Source: Saprospiraceae bacterium | GTDB taxonomy: Bacteria > Bacteroidota > Bacteroidia > Chitinophagales > Saprospiraceae | Length of the DNA stretch: 12,770 nucleotides | Direction of reading: 5' to 3' | NCBI GenBank assembly: GCA_013042795.1 | Contig: JABDPK010000244.1 | Coordinates: 1 to 12,770, forward strand | Made by a program: the position numbers and the translations under genes | The notes under the pieces: model-generated | Told to the model about the DNA's origin: nothing | Seen by the model: only the letters and a program-made list of their open reading frames with translations | Databases searched by the model: none | Shown here: positions 1 through 7,630 of the stretch, in pieces | How positions within the stretch are numbered: the stretch's first letter is position 1 | Layout of the letters: each line of letters begins with the position of its first letter

Positions 1-927
1 TTTTAAACCTGTGGCAATAGCTTCCATATCCCTTCCTGATAAGCCCCCATATGTAGAATAACCTTCAGTGATTATTAATACTGTCCGGCACTTCAATGCC
101 AATTCAAGATCATTTATGGCCAGGAATCCACCCATATTGACCAATGCATCTTTTTTAGCACTCATAATACACCCGTCTGCCAGTGAGAACATTTTTTGCG
201 CGATGTTCCTGTATGTCCAGTCCTCATATTCTTTCTCCCTGTGTTTGATAAAATAGGCGTTTTCAGCAATTCTGCAGGCATCAAGAATAAAGAGGATATT
301 TTTGGACTTGCAAATTTCAGATATTTGTTCTGCATTCCCCATACTTACAGGTTGTCCGCCACCGCTATTGTTTGTAACTGTGAGTATGACTGCCCCGATG
401 TTTTCAGCCCCATATTTATCAATGGCTTGTCTTAATTTATCAACATCAATATTTCCTTTGAAAGGATGCATCCAGTCAGGATGTTTGCCTTCTTCGATTG
501 GAATGTCAATGGCTGTGGCACCCGAAAACTCAATATTTGCCCTTGTCGTGTCAAAATGTGTGTTGCTTATAAATACTTTACCCTTTCCTCCCAGATGATT
601 ATAAAGGAGGTGTTCAGCTGCCCGGCCCTGGTGTGTCGGTAATACATATGGATATCCTGTTAAATCAAGGATTTCATTTTCCATTCTCTGCCAGCTCTTG
701 GAACCGGCGTAGCTTTCATCGCCGCGCATTATCCCGGCCCATTGCTCTGCACTCATTGCTGAAGTCCCGCTGTCTGTCAGTAGATCTATGATAATCTCCT
801 CGGATTTCAACAGGAAAGGATTATAATGAGCTTCCTTTAGGTATTCTTTTCTTTCCGATTCTGAAGTGAGTTTTACCTGTTCAACTACTTTAATTCTGAA
901 TGGTTCTATATCAACCTTGTGATGCAT
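1..927 (-). CDS. tnaA: Tryptophanase / tyrosine phenol-lyase family enzyme (C-terminus cut by window edge)
   Basis: This PLP-dependent beta-eliminating lyase is read from ATG at 927 down to base 1 with no stop, giving 309 of roughly 460 residues; the C-terminus lies outside. Tryptophanase splits tryptophan into indole, pyruvate and ammonia in the cytoplasm; tyrosine phenol-lyase does the same with tyrosine, releasing phenol. Landmarks recalled from the family are all present: EPFRIK near the N-terminus, LLTDSGT, GDESYAG (Tyr73), PTHQGR (Arg102), the PLP-ring Asp216 with Arg219 in LDACRIAENAYF, and the SAKKD box whose second lysine (Lys259) should bind PLP. The numbering runs two ahead of Citrobacter tyrosine phenol-lyase at every landmark checked. 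At the position of that enzyme's specificity residue Thr124 this protein has Asp126, as in tryptophanases, so I prefer tryptophanase. The other specificity residues are beyond the edge. It is divergent from the PUL and probably functionally separate. Confidence 0.85.
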   Translation of the reverse strand, partial: MHHKVDIEPFRIKVVEQVKLTSESERKEYLKEAHYNPFLLKSEEIIIDLLTDSGTSAMSAEQWAGIMRGDESYAGSKSWQRMENEILDLTGYPYVLPTHQGRAAEHLLYNHLGGKGKVFISNTHFDTTRANIEFSGATAIDIPIEEGKHPDWMHPFKGNIDVDKLRQAIDKYGAENIGAVILTVTNNSGGGQPVSMGNAEQISEICKSKNILFILDACRIAENAYFIKHREKEYEDWTYRNIAQKMFSLADGCIMSAKKDALVNMGGFLAINDLELALKCRTVLIITEGYSTYGGLSGRDMEAIATGLK

Positions 928-1239
928 AAATTCCTGACTTTTGGCCGAAAATATATAGTCTGCTCAACAGTAAGGATGATATATGTCATGCAGGTATATG
1001 CTTCTGGTTGGTATTTTAATGCTTTTCTAATACTAGGTTTAGGTTTTTATTTGTCTGTTCTGAGTCAAAGGATGAATGGTATATATTTTGTCATTCATTT
1101 TATTTGTCTTGAGAATTAACTGTCAGGATGAAAAATACTTGAGAAGCGTTTCAAATAATATTGAGAAAGTATATTATAATTGTGTAATTCATTAAAAGCT
1201 AGTAAATATCGAATGATTTATAGGATTGTCCTTAAAATT

Positions 1240-1267
1240 TGATGTAGGTGATGTAGTATTGATGTAG
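1240..1267 (+). repeat. Three direct copies of TGATGTAG upstream of susC
   Basis: The exact 8-mer TGATGTAG occurs at 1240-1247, 1249-1256 and 1260-1267, with start-to-start distances of 9 and 11 bases, close to one helical turn. The array ends about 30 bases before the -7 box at 1299, where an activator would bind. Its role as a regulator site is inferred; a natural candidate ligand is the LuxR-type regulator encoded at the other end of the locus. Confidence 0.5.
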
Positions 1268-1298
1268 TGAAAAAATTCTGATTTGTCACTATTAGAAT

Positions 1299-1306
1299 TA
1301 GATTTG
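1299..1306 (+). promoter_or_regulatory. Bacteroidota -7 promoter box of the susC operon
   Basis: TAGATTTG matches the Bacteroidota -7 consensus TAnnTTTG exactly and lies 37 bases before the susC ATG, leaving a leader of about 30 bases. A matching -33 TTTG at the usual spacing of about 19 bases is not clear: TTTG at 1282-1285 is too close, and TTCTG at 1276-1280 is only a weak match. A poor -33 element would suit a promoter that depends on an activator. Confidence 0.5.
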
Positions 1307-1343
1307 GCGATCTTCTTTGAAAAACCTCTATAATTAAAACTCT

Positions 1344-4300
1344 ATGAGAATACTCAACATTCTTTTTTTCCTTTTAATTGCATCCATTTCAAATGCCCAG
1401 GAACGTACTATTACGGGAACGGTGATTGGTGCTGAAGATGGTCTTGAAATGATTGGAGCTACGATCATGGTAAAAGGTACATCTACAGGAACAATAACGG
1501 ACTTCATGGGAGCTTACGAACTTGAAGTGCCTGCAAATTTTGACACACTCACATTTTCTTACACAGGGTACAAGTCAATTGAAGTACCTATCGATGGAAG
1601 ATCAGTGATTGACATGGAACTGTACCAGGATGTACAGGTACTCGACGAAATAGTCGTCATCGGCTATGGTATCCAGAAAAAACGGGTAGCTACCGGTTCT
1701 ATTTCCAAACTTTCATCTGAGAAGCTTGAAGGCTTCCAGGTTCAAAGTGTACAGACAGCGCTTGAAGGCCAGGTTTCTGGTTTGATTGTCAATTCCTCAT
1801 CCGGTCAACCAGGTGCAGGAAAATCGCTTTTGATTAGAGGTGTTAGTACAAATGGTGACAATTCACCTCTTTATGTGGTTGATGGACTACAAGTAAGTGG
1901 TATTGACAATATCAATCCAGAAGATATAGAATCAGTTGATGTCCTGAAAGATGCTGCATCCAGTGCCATATATGGTGCGAGAGCGGCCAATGGGGTAGTC
2001 ATAATTACTACAAAGAAAGGTGGTGATACTGGGAAAATCACTTACGAAGGATTTACATCTCGTTCTCGTCCGTGGAAATTACCAGAAATGTTGTCTGCTG
2101 ATGACTATATTTTAGTTACAAGAGAAAAATTTGCCAATGGTAACCAGACTGATGCATTGAATTCTCTTGGATTTCCACAGTTGGGACAGGAAACATTCAA
2201 TACCAATTGGATGGATCAGATTTTTGATGATGCGACACTTCAGTCACATCGGCTGACAGCATCTGCTCAGAATCTATACCTATCATTGGAATACTGGGAT
2301 GAAAAAGGTGTCGTTGGAGGAGATAAGTCCAACTACAAAAGATATGCAGCCAGGATAAATGGTACTAAGGAACTCAATGAATATGTCACATTTGGTGAAA
2401 ACCTCTATATCAATCGTGTCGACAATCAAACGATTGGTGTAAATGACGCCTTCGGTACTGTGATTGCAGATGCCTTTGCTTATGATCCTATTACGGATGT
2501 TTTCAATACCGAAAAACAATATGGTTTTGAACAGTCTAATTGGGTACAGAAGGAATATGTGAATCCTTTAAGCCGACTTTTCCTTGCTGACAATGAAGGT
2601 CACTCAGATCAGATTGTCGGGAATATTTATGCTGAGATAAAACCTATGGAGGGATTAACATTCCGTAGTGATTTTGGAATGGATTATTCATGGTTTAAAT
2701 TCAGAAGTTTCACACCTGATTACAAATATCACAGTGCATTTGTAAATGTAAATAATGATGTCGCCCAGGGTTATGGCTTCTTCCAGACTTTCCAGGTAGA
2801 AAACTATGCAACATATACCAAGCAGATCGACAGGCATGATTTTAATTTTGTACTAGGAACATCTTACAGGGAAAGTATTTCTGAAAACGCAGGTGGCAGT
2901 ACATCGAATATACCAGATGAGGTAAAATTTGATGATAACTGGCAAAATATCAATGCAGGTCAGGATTCACTTGATCTCTCTTATGGAGGGGTCGGTGTTG
3001 ACTATAGACTGATCAGTTATTATGGTCGATTGATCTACAGTTTAGATAACAAGTATTTGTTTACTGCAACATTGAGAAGAGATGGTTCTTCAAATTTCGG
3101 TGAAGCCAACAGGTTTGGTATATTCCCGTCATTCTCTGCAGGATGGATTATTTCAGACGAAGACTTCTTCGATGTCGGACCTGTAAGTTTTATGAAACTG
3201 AGAGCAAGTTGGGGTGTCAATGGTAATGACAGGATTGCACCTTTAGCCTATGCTTCAACTATAGAAAATGTATTTACATATCCATTTGGCATAAACCAGT
3301 CATTGAATACAGGAGCATCATTGGCAACGCCGCCTAATCCAAACATTAAATGGGAAGAGAGTGTTCAGTTTGATATTGGTTTGGAAGTCAGATTATGGGA
3401 AGACAGGTTGTCAGCTGAATTTGATTATTACAAGAAGAACACCAAGGATCTCTTGATGAATCAGATTATTCCTGGATTTATAGGTGCAACTAATAATCCT
3501 ATCAGTAATCTGGGTGAAATTCAGAATACTGGTTTTGAAATGGCATTAAACTATAAGGTCAATCTGGGAGAATTAAGATTAAGAACGACATTGAATTACA
3601 CAACCTTCAAAAATAAGGTAGTCAGGGTAGCCGGAGATTCAGGATTCCTTACCGGATGGAGCTGGCCCGTAAGAAATACACCAATAACACGAATGACTGA
3701 AGGCTTCCCAGTTGGACATTTTGTAGGATACAGGACAGATGGTATTTTCCAAAACGCGGAAGAGGTCTTTTCACACCTTGCCCCTAATGGTGATGTATTG
3801 CAGCCAAGAGCAGAACCGGGTGATATCAGATATGTAGATGTAAGTGGAGATGGGGTCATCAATTCTGATGATATAACTGATATAGGAAGCCCATGGCCGG
3901 ATCATATTGTTGGACTTTCTGTTGGAGCAGACTATAAAGGATTTGATTTCAATGTGGTTTTATCCACTCAAATCGGACATGATATTTTCAGGGCTTATGA
4001 ACGTTCTGATATAACTTATACAAATTATCAAACTTTTTGGTTGGACAGATGGACACCGGAAAATACTGATACGACCTATCCACGGTTGGTATCAAATGAC
4101 CCGAATAACAATCAGAGGCCTTCAGACTTTTACCTGGAAGATGGTACTTTCCTTAGGTTGAGGAATCTTCAGTTAGGATATAATCTTCCTCAGAACCTTG
4201 TTGCCAAGGCTAAGCTGCAGGCTTTGAGAGTGTATCTATCAGCCAATAACCTAATTACCCTAACCAATTACAATGGTTTTGATCCGGAAATTGGAACCAC

Positions 4301-4385
4301 AGGATGGATCCTTGATACCGGAATTGATAAAGGATATTATCCTTCTAACAAAACAATTGGATTCGGATTAAAAATTACAATGTAG
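1344..4385 (+). CDS. susC: SusC/RagA-type TonB-linked outer membrane glycan transporter
   Basis: This 1013-residue protein is the outer membrane beta-barrel that imports oligosaccharides using TonB energy. It begins with a Sec signal peptide (residues 1-18, cleavage in SNA|QE). A carboxypeptidase-regulatory-like beta domain follows at about 20-100, a TonB-box-like stretch DEIVVIGYG at 101-109, the plug at about 112-226 with the family signature (SPLYVVDG, NPEDIESVDVLKDA, AIYGARAANGVV), then the barrel to the C-terminus. Typical late SusC motifs are visible, including an acidic DVSGDGVINSDD loop near 832-843, RLRNLQLGYNLP and SANNL. Length and domain order are normal for the family. It heads the operon, with susD 19 bases downstream. 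Substrate cannot be read from SusC itself; neighbouring enzymes suggest beta-1,3-glucan oligosaccharides. The symbol denotes the family, not orthology to the Bacteroides starch transporter. Confidence 0.95.
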   Translation: MRILNILFFLLIASISNAQERTITGTVIGAEDGLEMIGATIMVKGTSTGTITDFMGAYELEVPANFDTLTFSYTGYKSIEVPIDGRSVIDMELYQDVQVLDEIVVIGYGIQKKRVATGSISKLSSEKLEGFQVQSVQTALEGQVSGLIVNSSSGQPGAGKSLLIRGVSTNGDNSPLYVVDGLQVSGIDNINPEDIESVDVLKDAASSAIYGARAANGVVIITTKKGGDTGKITYEGFTSRSRPWKLPEMLSADDYILVTREKFANGNQTDALNSLGFPQLGQETFNTNWMDQIFDDATLQSHRLTASAQNLYLSLEYWDEKGVVGGDKSNYKRYAARINGTKELNEYVTFGENLYINRVDNQTIGVNDAFGTVIADAFAYDPITDVFNTEKQYGFEQSNWVQKEYVNPLSRLFLADNEGHSDQIVGNIYAEIKPMEGLTFRSDFGMDYSWFKFRSFTPDYKYHSAFVNVNNDVAQGYGFFQTFQVENYATYTKQIDRHDFNFVLGTSYRESISENAGGSTSNIPDEVKFDDNWQNINAGQDSLDLSYGGVGVDYRLISYYGRLIYSLDNKYLFTATLRRDGSSNFGEANRFGIFPSFSAGWIISDEDFFDVGPVSFMKLRASWGVNGNDRIAPLAYASTIENVFTYPFGINQSLNTGASLATPPNPNIKWEESVQFDIGLEVRLWEDRLSAEFDYYKKNTKDLLMNQIIPGFIGATNNPISNLGEIQNTGFEMALNYKVNLGELRLRTTLNYTTFKNKVVRVAGDSGFLTGWSWPVRNTPITRMTEGFPVGHFVGYRTDGIFQNAEEVFSHLAPNGDVLQPRAEPGDIRYVDVSGDGVINSDDITDIGSPWPDHIVGLSVGADYKGFDFNVVLSTQIGHDIFRAYERSDITYTNYQTFWLDRWTPENTDTTYPRLVSNDPNNNQRPSDFYLEDGTFLRLRNLQLGYNLPQNLVAKAKLQALRVYLSANNLITLTNYNGFDPEIGTTGWILDTGIDKGYYPSNKTIGFGLKITM

Positions 4386-4404
4386 ACCATTAAATCAAGC
4401 AAAA

Positions 4405-6027
4405 ATGAAAATTAAAAATTACATATTTCTCGCGGTTTTATTCCTGTGCTTTTTTGGATGCTCTAAGGAAGACCTTGAAGTTGATCCAGTCAATGAGTTT
4501 CTTTCAGAGAACTTTTACCAGACTGACGAACAGGTGTTTTCTGCCCTGGTAGCAGCATATGATCCAATGGGTTGGACAATGGCTTTTGGGCAATGGGTAT
4601 CTGAAGTTATGTTTAACGAGATAAGATCAGATAATGCCAATGCCGGAGGTGATGCCTCTGACAACGATCAGCCGGGCTGGCAGGAGTTTGATGATTTCAG
4701 AAACACCAATACCAATACGGTAATCCAGGCGATGTACAGGCGTTTTTATATTGGAATCTTCAGAGCCAACCTGGTTCTTGAAAAGCCAGAATTTACATCT
4801 GCTGCTGTAGACAGGTACCAGGCTGAGGCCAAATTCCTGCGTGCATATTATCACTTTGAATTGTTCAAGCATTTTGGACCGATTCCAGTTGTTACTGAAG
4901 TTTTAACTCCCGAGGATATCGATCTGTCTAGAAATACGATGACAGAAGTATTCCAGGCCATAGAAAGTGATTTACTTGATGCGATCAATATACTTCCAAT
5001 CAGTCTTTCTTCTTCTGAAGCAGGCAGAGCAAGTAAAGGTTCAGCACAGGCATTGCTTGGTAAAGTATATATGTATTGGGCAGACCTTAAAGATGATGAT
5101 GTGGCGACATTCGATAAAGCAGCAAGTCAGCTTCAGGATGTTGTACAGTCAGGTATTTACTTTCTTGAAGATGACATGGCTTCATTGTATGCTTTTGGAT
5201 TGAAGAACCCTGGAGAATCTGTGTTTGAAATCCAGAAAACAAATCTATATCCAAGCGACTGGGGCTGGTTTGAAGGCATCGAAGGTAATGGCATGGTCCA
5301 ACTTTGTGGTATTCGTGGCCTTTGTTCTGAGCATCCAGAATATGAAGCAGGATGGGGCTTTATGATGCCGACTGAAGGACTATATAATTTCTTCCTTTCA
5401 GATGATAATTATCGAAGGAGTCTGTCTGTTATCTCAGATGCTGATCTCGCACAGGATATTGAAGACGCAGGTGTTTCAGGCTGTGATATTGTAGTTGATG
5501 TCACACAGGTCAATCCAGTGGATTATACAGGATACTGGCAAGGAAAATACCTGAATTACAAAGCTTACGAAGGTAACAATGTCAATGGTGGAGATCCTAA
5601 CCTGACCAAAGATGATAACATATACTCTATACGATATGCAGATGTACTATTGATGCTTTCAGAATGTCTGAACAGGGGTTCAGGGTCTGATTCAGAAGCA
5701 ATGGCTTATATTGACCAGGTGAGGGAAAGAGCAGCAGGTCCCGGGGACAATGCAGGAAATTTCAGAACAGCAAGCCAGCTTATGAGTGATGAAGGATGGA
5801 GTCTGCTTGAAGTGATAAGGTATGAGCGTCGTGCTGAATTTGCAATGGAAGGTGACCGCTGGTTTGATCTTGTCAGATCAGGTAGAGCAAGTGCTGACCT
5901 TTTTGAAGGTGATGCATTAAGACAAGGAAACTTTGCTGATGTACATCTTTGGTTACCAATATCACTGGAAGAAACTTCAGTGGCACCTAATTTAACGGAA
6001 TATCCAGACGCAAGTCTGTTTCAATAA
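4405..6027 (+). CDS. susD: SusD/RagB-family surface glycan-binding lipoprotein
   Basis: This 540-residue lipoprotein should form the lid over the SusC barrel and capture oligosaccharides. Its signal peptide ends at the lipidated Cys19 (CFFGC), followed by SKEDLE; lysine and acidic residues just after the cysteine fit the surface-export signal known for Bacteroidota lipoproteins. The SusD-like N-terminal region begins with VNEFLSENFYQT, and the helical TPR-like part includes AKFLRAYYHFELFKHFG. The C-terminal family region has IRYADVLLMLSE, RYERRAEFAMEGDRWFDLVR and the closing LWLPISLEE. Length is ordinary. It starts 19 bases after susC stops, so the two are surely cotranscribed. No Shine-Dalgarno site is seen, only an A-rich stretch, as is common in this phylum. 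The specific ligand is inferred from the neighbours, not from its own sequence. Confidence 0.95.
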   Translation: MKIKNYIFLAVLFLCFFGCSKEDLEVDPVNEFLSENFYQTDEQVFSALVAAYDPMGWTMAFGQWVSEVMFNEIRSDNANAGGDASDNDQPGWQEFDDFRNTNTNTVIQAMYRRFYIGIFRANLVLEKPEFTSAAVDRYQAEAKFLRAYYHFELFKHFGPIPVVTEVLTPEDIDLSRNTMTEVFQAIESDLLDAINILPISLSSSEAGRASKGSAQALLGKVYMYWADLKDDDVATFDKAASQLQDVVQSGIYFLEDDMASLYAFGLKNPGESVFEIQKTNLYPSDWGWFEGIEGNGMVQLCGIRGLCSEHPEYEAGWGFMMPTEGLYNFFLSDDNYRRSLSVISDADLAQDIEDAGVSGCDIVVDVTQVNPVDYTGYWQGKYLNYKAYEGNNVNGGDPNLTKDDNIYSIRYADVLLMLSECLNRGSGSDSEAMAYIDQVRERAAGPGDNAGNFRTASQLMSDEGWSLLEVIRYERRAEFAMEGDRWFDLVRSGRASADLFEGDALRQGNFADVHLWLPISLEETSVAPNLTEYPDASLFQ

Positions 6028-6066
6028 TCAAATATCTTTTACTGAAAAAACTATAAATATTTAAAC

Positions 6067-7563
6067 ATGAAAAAAGGAAATTTTAAATTCAATTTACTTT
6101 GGATGATTCTACCTCTTTTTGCGGTTACACTCTTCACAGCTTGTGGAGATGATGAAGAACCTACAGGAGGTACTGAAAACCCGGTTGCGAGTTTTCAGTT
6201 TGCAGTCAATCCAGATAATCCTCTGGAAGTTACTTTTACAAACTTCTCTCAGAACGCAACAAGCTATGCCTGGGATTTTGGGGATGGAAACAGTTCTGCA
6301 GATAAAGACCCGGTTCACACATATGGAGCCGCTGGAGATTATACAGTGACATTGACTGCTTCAAACGCAGCAGGTCAGTCTGCACAAAGATCTCAGGATT
6401 TATCGATTACGGATCCAAATACACAATTGGCATTACTTGCAGGTCAGACAAGTAAAACCTGGTACTTGCAAAGAGAAGGAGTTGCAATGGGTATCGGACC
6501 GGCAGTTGGTGACAATCAATGGTGGTCATTTGGTGGAGTCACACCATTGGCAGACAGACCATGTATCCTGGATGATTCCTTTACTTTCCACAGGGACGGT
6601 ACATTTGAATTCAGTTCAGGAGGAACCATATTTATTGATAGTGAAGGAAACGGTGGATGGCATGCAGATGAAGACTGCTGGGATGAAACTGATCCAAATG
6701 TATGGGGAGATAATCCTGACAGGGCAGCTTTTGGTGATGGTGGTGACTACACTTTCGAATATGACAACAACAATAACACTTTGACTCTAAATGGTCTTGG
6801 TGCCTTTGTTGGTCTGCCAAACAAAACTGAAAGTGGAGATAATCCAGATCCGGTTAACAGCAAGACGTATGTTGTATTTAACCTGGCAGAAGGTGCTATC
6901 GCTGATACATTAAATATTGCATTGGATGGACCTACATGGAACTTCTATCTTGTAAGCTATCATGATCCTGCTGATCTTCCTGAAATCCCTACAGATGTGC
7001 CTGTTTTTGGAGAAGATTATCCTGATGTTTCTCCGACAGCAATGTCTCATACTTTTGCAGCTGCAGATGGAGGCGTACTTCTAGATACCATTCAGTCTGC
7101 TTCTACTGTAGAGTTTGGTGTTGATGATCCTGCTGACGCAACAGCAGCCAAAGTAGGACAGTTTAACAGGACTGCTGATCAGTTCCAGGAATTGCAATTC
7201 CAGACTGCTCCTGATAAAAATGATATCAATTACGAGAACTTAAGTACGGTTTCATTGGATGTCTATTTACCTAGTTCCAATGATTATTCAAATACTTTAA
7301 CGAACTCAGTAATTATTGGGTTTGCTGATAAAGGTGCGACTGCGCAATGGTGGACTGATAATTATGAATTCGTAAACGATGGTTCAACACTTCCACTTGA
7401 TGAGTGGACGACTATAACTTATAACCTTGGAGAGACAAATGCAGGTGCTGGTTCAGGCACAATCTATGAAAGAAATGATCTGGATATGATCTATGTTCAG
7501 ATTGGTGGAGGTAACCACACTGACACTGGAACTTTCTATGTTAGAAATCTTAGGTTTGAATAA
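6067..7563 (+). CDS. PKD-domain lipoprotein, probable surface glycan-binding protein (SusE/F position)
   Basis: This 498-residue lipoprotein (Cys26 in FTAC, then the acidic GDDEEP) sits right after susD, where PULs usually encode a surface glycan-binding protein. A PKD domain spans about 39-114, with the hallmark WDFGDG at 69-74 and HTYGAAGDYTVTLT behind it. The middle, about 117-300, is beta-rich: LLAGQTSKTWYL, a DDSFTFHRDGTFEF strand pair, and two cysteines that could form a disulfide; it resembles lipocalin-like domains next to PKD modules, but I am unsure. The C-terminal part, about 320-498, looks like a carbohydrate-binding beta-sandwich ending GTFYVRNLRFE, with exposed-looking aromatics (QWWTDNYEF). 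No catalytic motif is seen. PKD proteins in this position occur in laminarin PULs of marine Bacteroidota, which supports a beta-glucan-binding role by inference. It is followed by a strong terminator. Confidence 0.8.
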   Translation: MKKGNFKFNLLWMILPLFAVTLFTACGDDEEPTGGTENPVASFQFAVNPDNPLEVTFTNFSQNATSYAWDFGDGNSSADKDPVHTYGAAGDYTVTLTASNAAGQSAQRSQDLSITDPNTQLALLAGQTSKTWYLQREGVAMGIGPAVGDNQWWSFGGVTPLADRPCILDDSFTFHRDGTFEFSSGGTIFIDSEGNGGWHADEDCWDETDPNVWGDNPDRAAFGDGGDYTFEYDNNNNTLTLNGLGAFVGLPNKTESGDNPDPVNSKTYVVFNLAEGAIADTLNIALDGPTWNFYLVSYHDPADLPEIPTDVPVFGEDYPDVSPTAMSHTFAAADGGVLLDTIQSASTVEFGVDDPADATAAKVGQFNRTADQFQELQFQTAPDKNDINYENLSTVSLDVYLPSSNDYSNTLTNSVIIGFADKGATAQWWTDNYEFVNDGSTLPLDEWTTITYNLGETNAGAGSGTIYERNDLDMIYVQIGGGNHTDTGTFYVRNLRFE

Positions 7564-7585
7564 TAAAATTTAACTAATTAAACTT

Positions 7586-7626
7586 AAATTGATGCAACCT
7601 GTTTTAAGGTTGCATCAATTTTTTTT
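7586..7626 (+). terminator. Strong intrinsic terminator inside the PUL, abutting the GH16 start
   Basis: A perfect 15-base-pair stem pairs AAATTGATGCAACCT (7586-7600) with AGGTTGCATCAATTT (7607-7621) around the 6-base loop GTTTTA, followed by a T run to 7626. It lies 22 bases after the PKD gene's stop and ends 4 bases before the GH16 ATG at 7631. There is no room for a promoter between the T run and that ATG, so the GH16 and GH5 genes probably depend on readthrough. It likely makes the susC-susD-PKD transcript more abundant than the enzyme part, and the hairpin may also affect ribosome access. Confidence 0.85.
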
Positions 7627-7630
7627 CGAT

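Larger units (their letters stand above)
928..1343. other. Divergent intergenic control region between the lyase and susC
   Basis: These 416 AT-rich bases separate two divergent genes and hold the promoters of both. On the susC side they contain a triple direct repeat and a -7 promoter box, listed separately. On the lyase side I see only a weak TATATTTT box (minus strand, 955 to 948), about 20 bases before the start, with no convincing -33 element. A 7-base inverted repeat, ATGAATG (1072-1078) and CATTCAT (1092-1098), could be an operator but may be chance in such AT-rich DNA. I found no coding sequence I believe, no terminator and no tryptophan-containing leader peptide upstream of the lyase. 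Confidence 0.6.

Noticed and set aside
1072..1098. Inverted repeat ATGAATG / CATTCAT as an operator
   Set aside because: Only 7 bases per arm with a 13-base gap in AT-rich DNA; chance occurrence is plausible, so it is only mentioned in the intergenic entry.
919..1119. 66-codon plus-strand open frame in the intergenic region
   Set aside because: It overlaps the lyase start antisense, has no recognisable domain or start context, and its hydrophobic residues follow from AT-rich DNA.
928..1140. Possible TnaC-like leader peptide upstream of the lyase
   Set aside because: The short minus-strand frames I read there (including one starting ATGAATGAC at 1098) contain no tryptophan and have no suitable arrangement before the gene.
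2283..2519. Antisense open frames within susC (also 3035-3220 and 3596-3862)
   Set aside because: They are shadows of a clear susC coding frame, with no domain or start signal of their own.
3837..3872. Dockerin-like DVSGDGVINSDD motif in SusC as a cohesin-binding module
   Set aside because: Such an acidic loop is common in SusC barrels and is not duplicated as in a true dockerin.
7589..7630. Fourteen-residue N-terminal extension of GH16 from a TTG or ATG start
   Set aside because: These codons lie inside the terminator stem and T run; the ATG at 7631 directly begins a good lipoprotein signal peptide.
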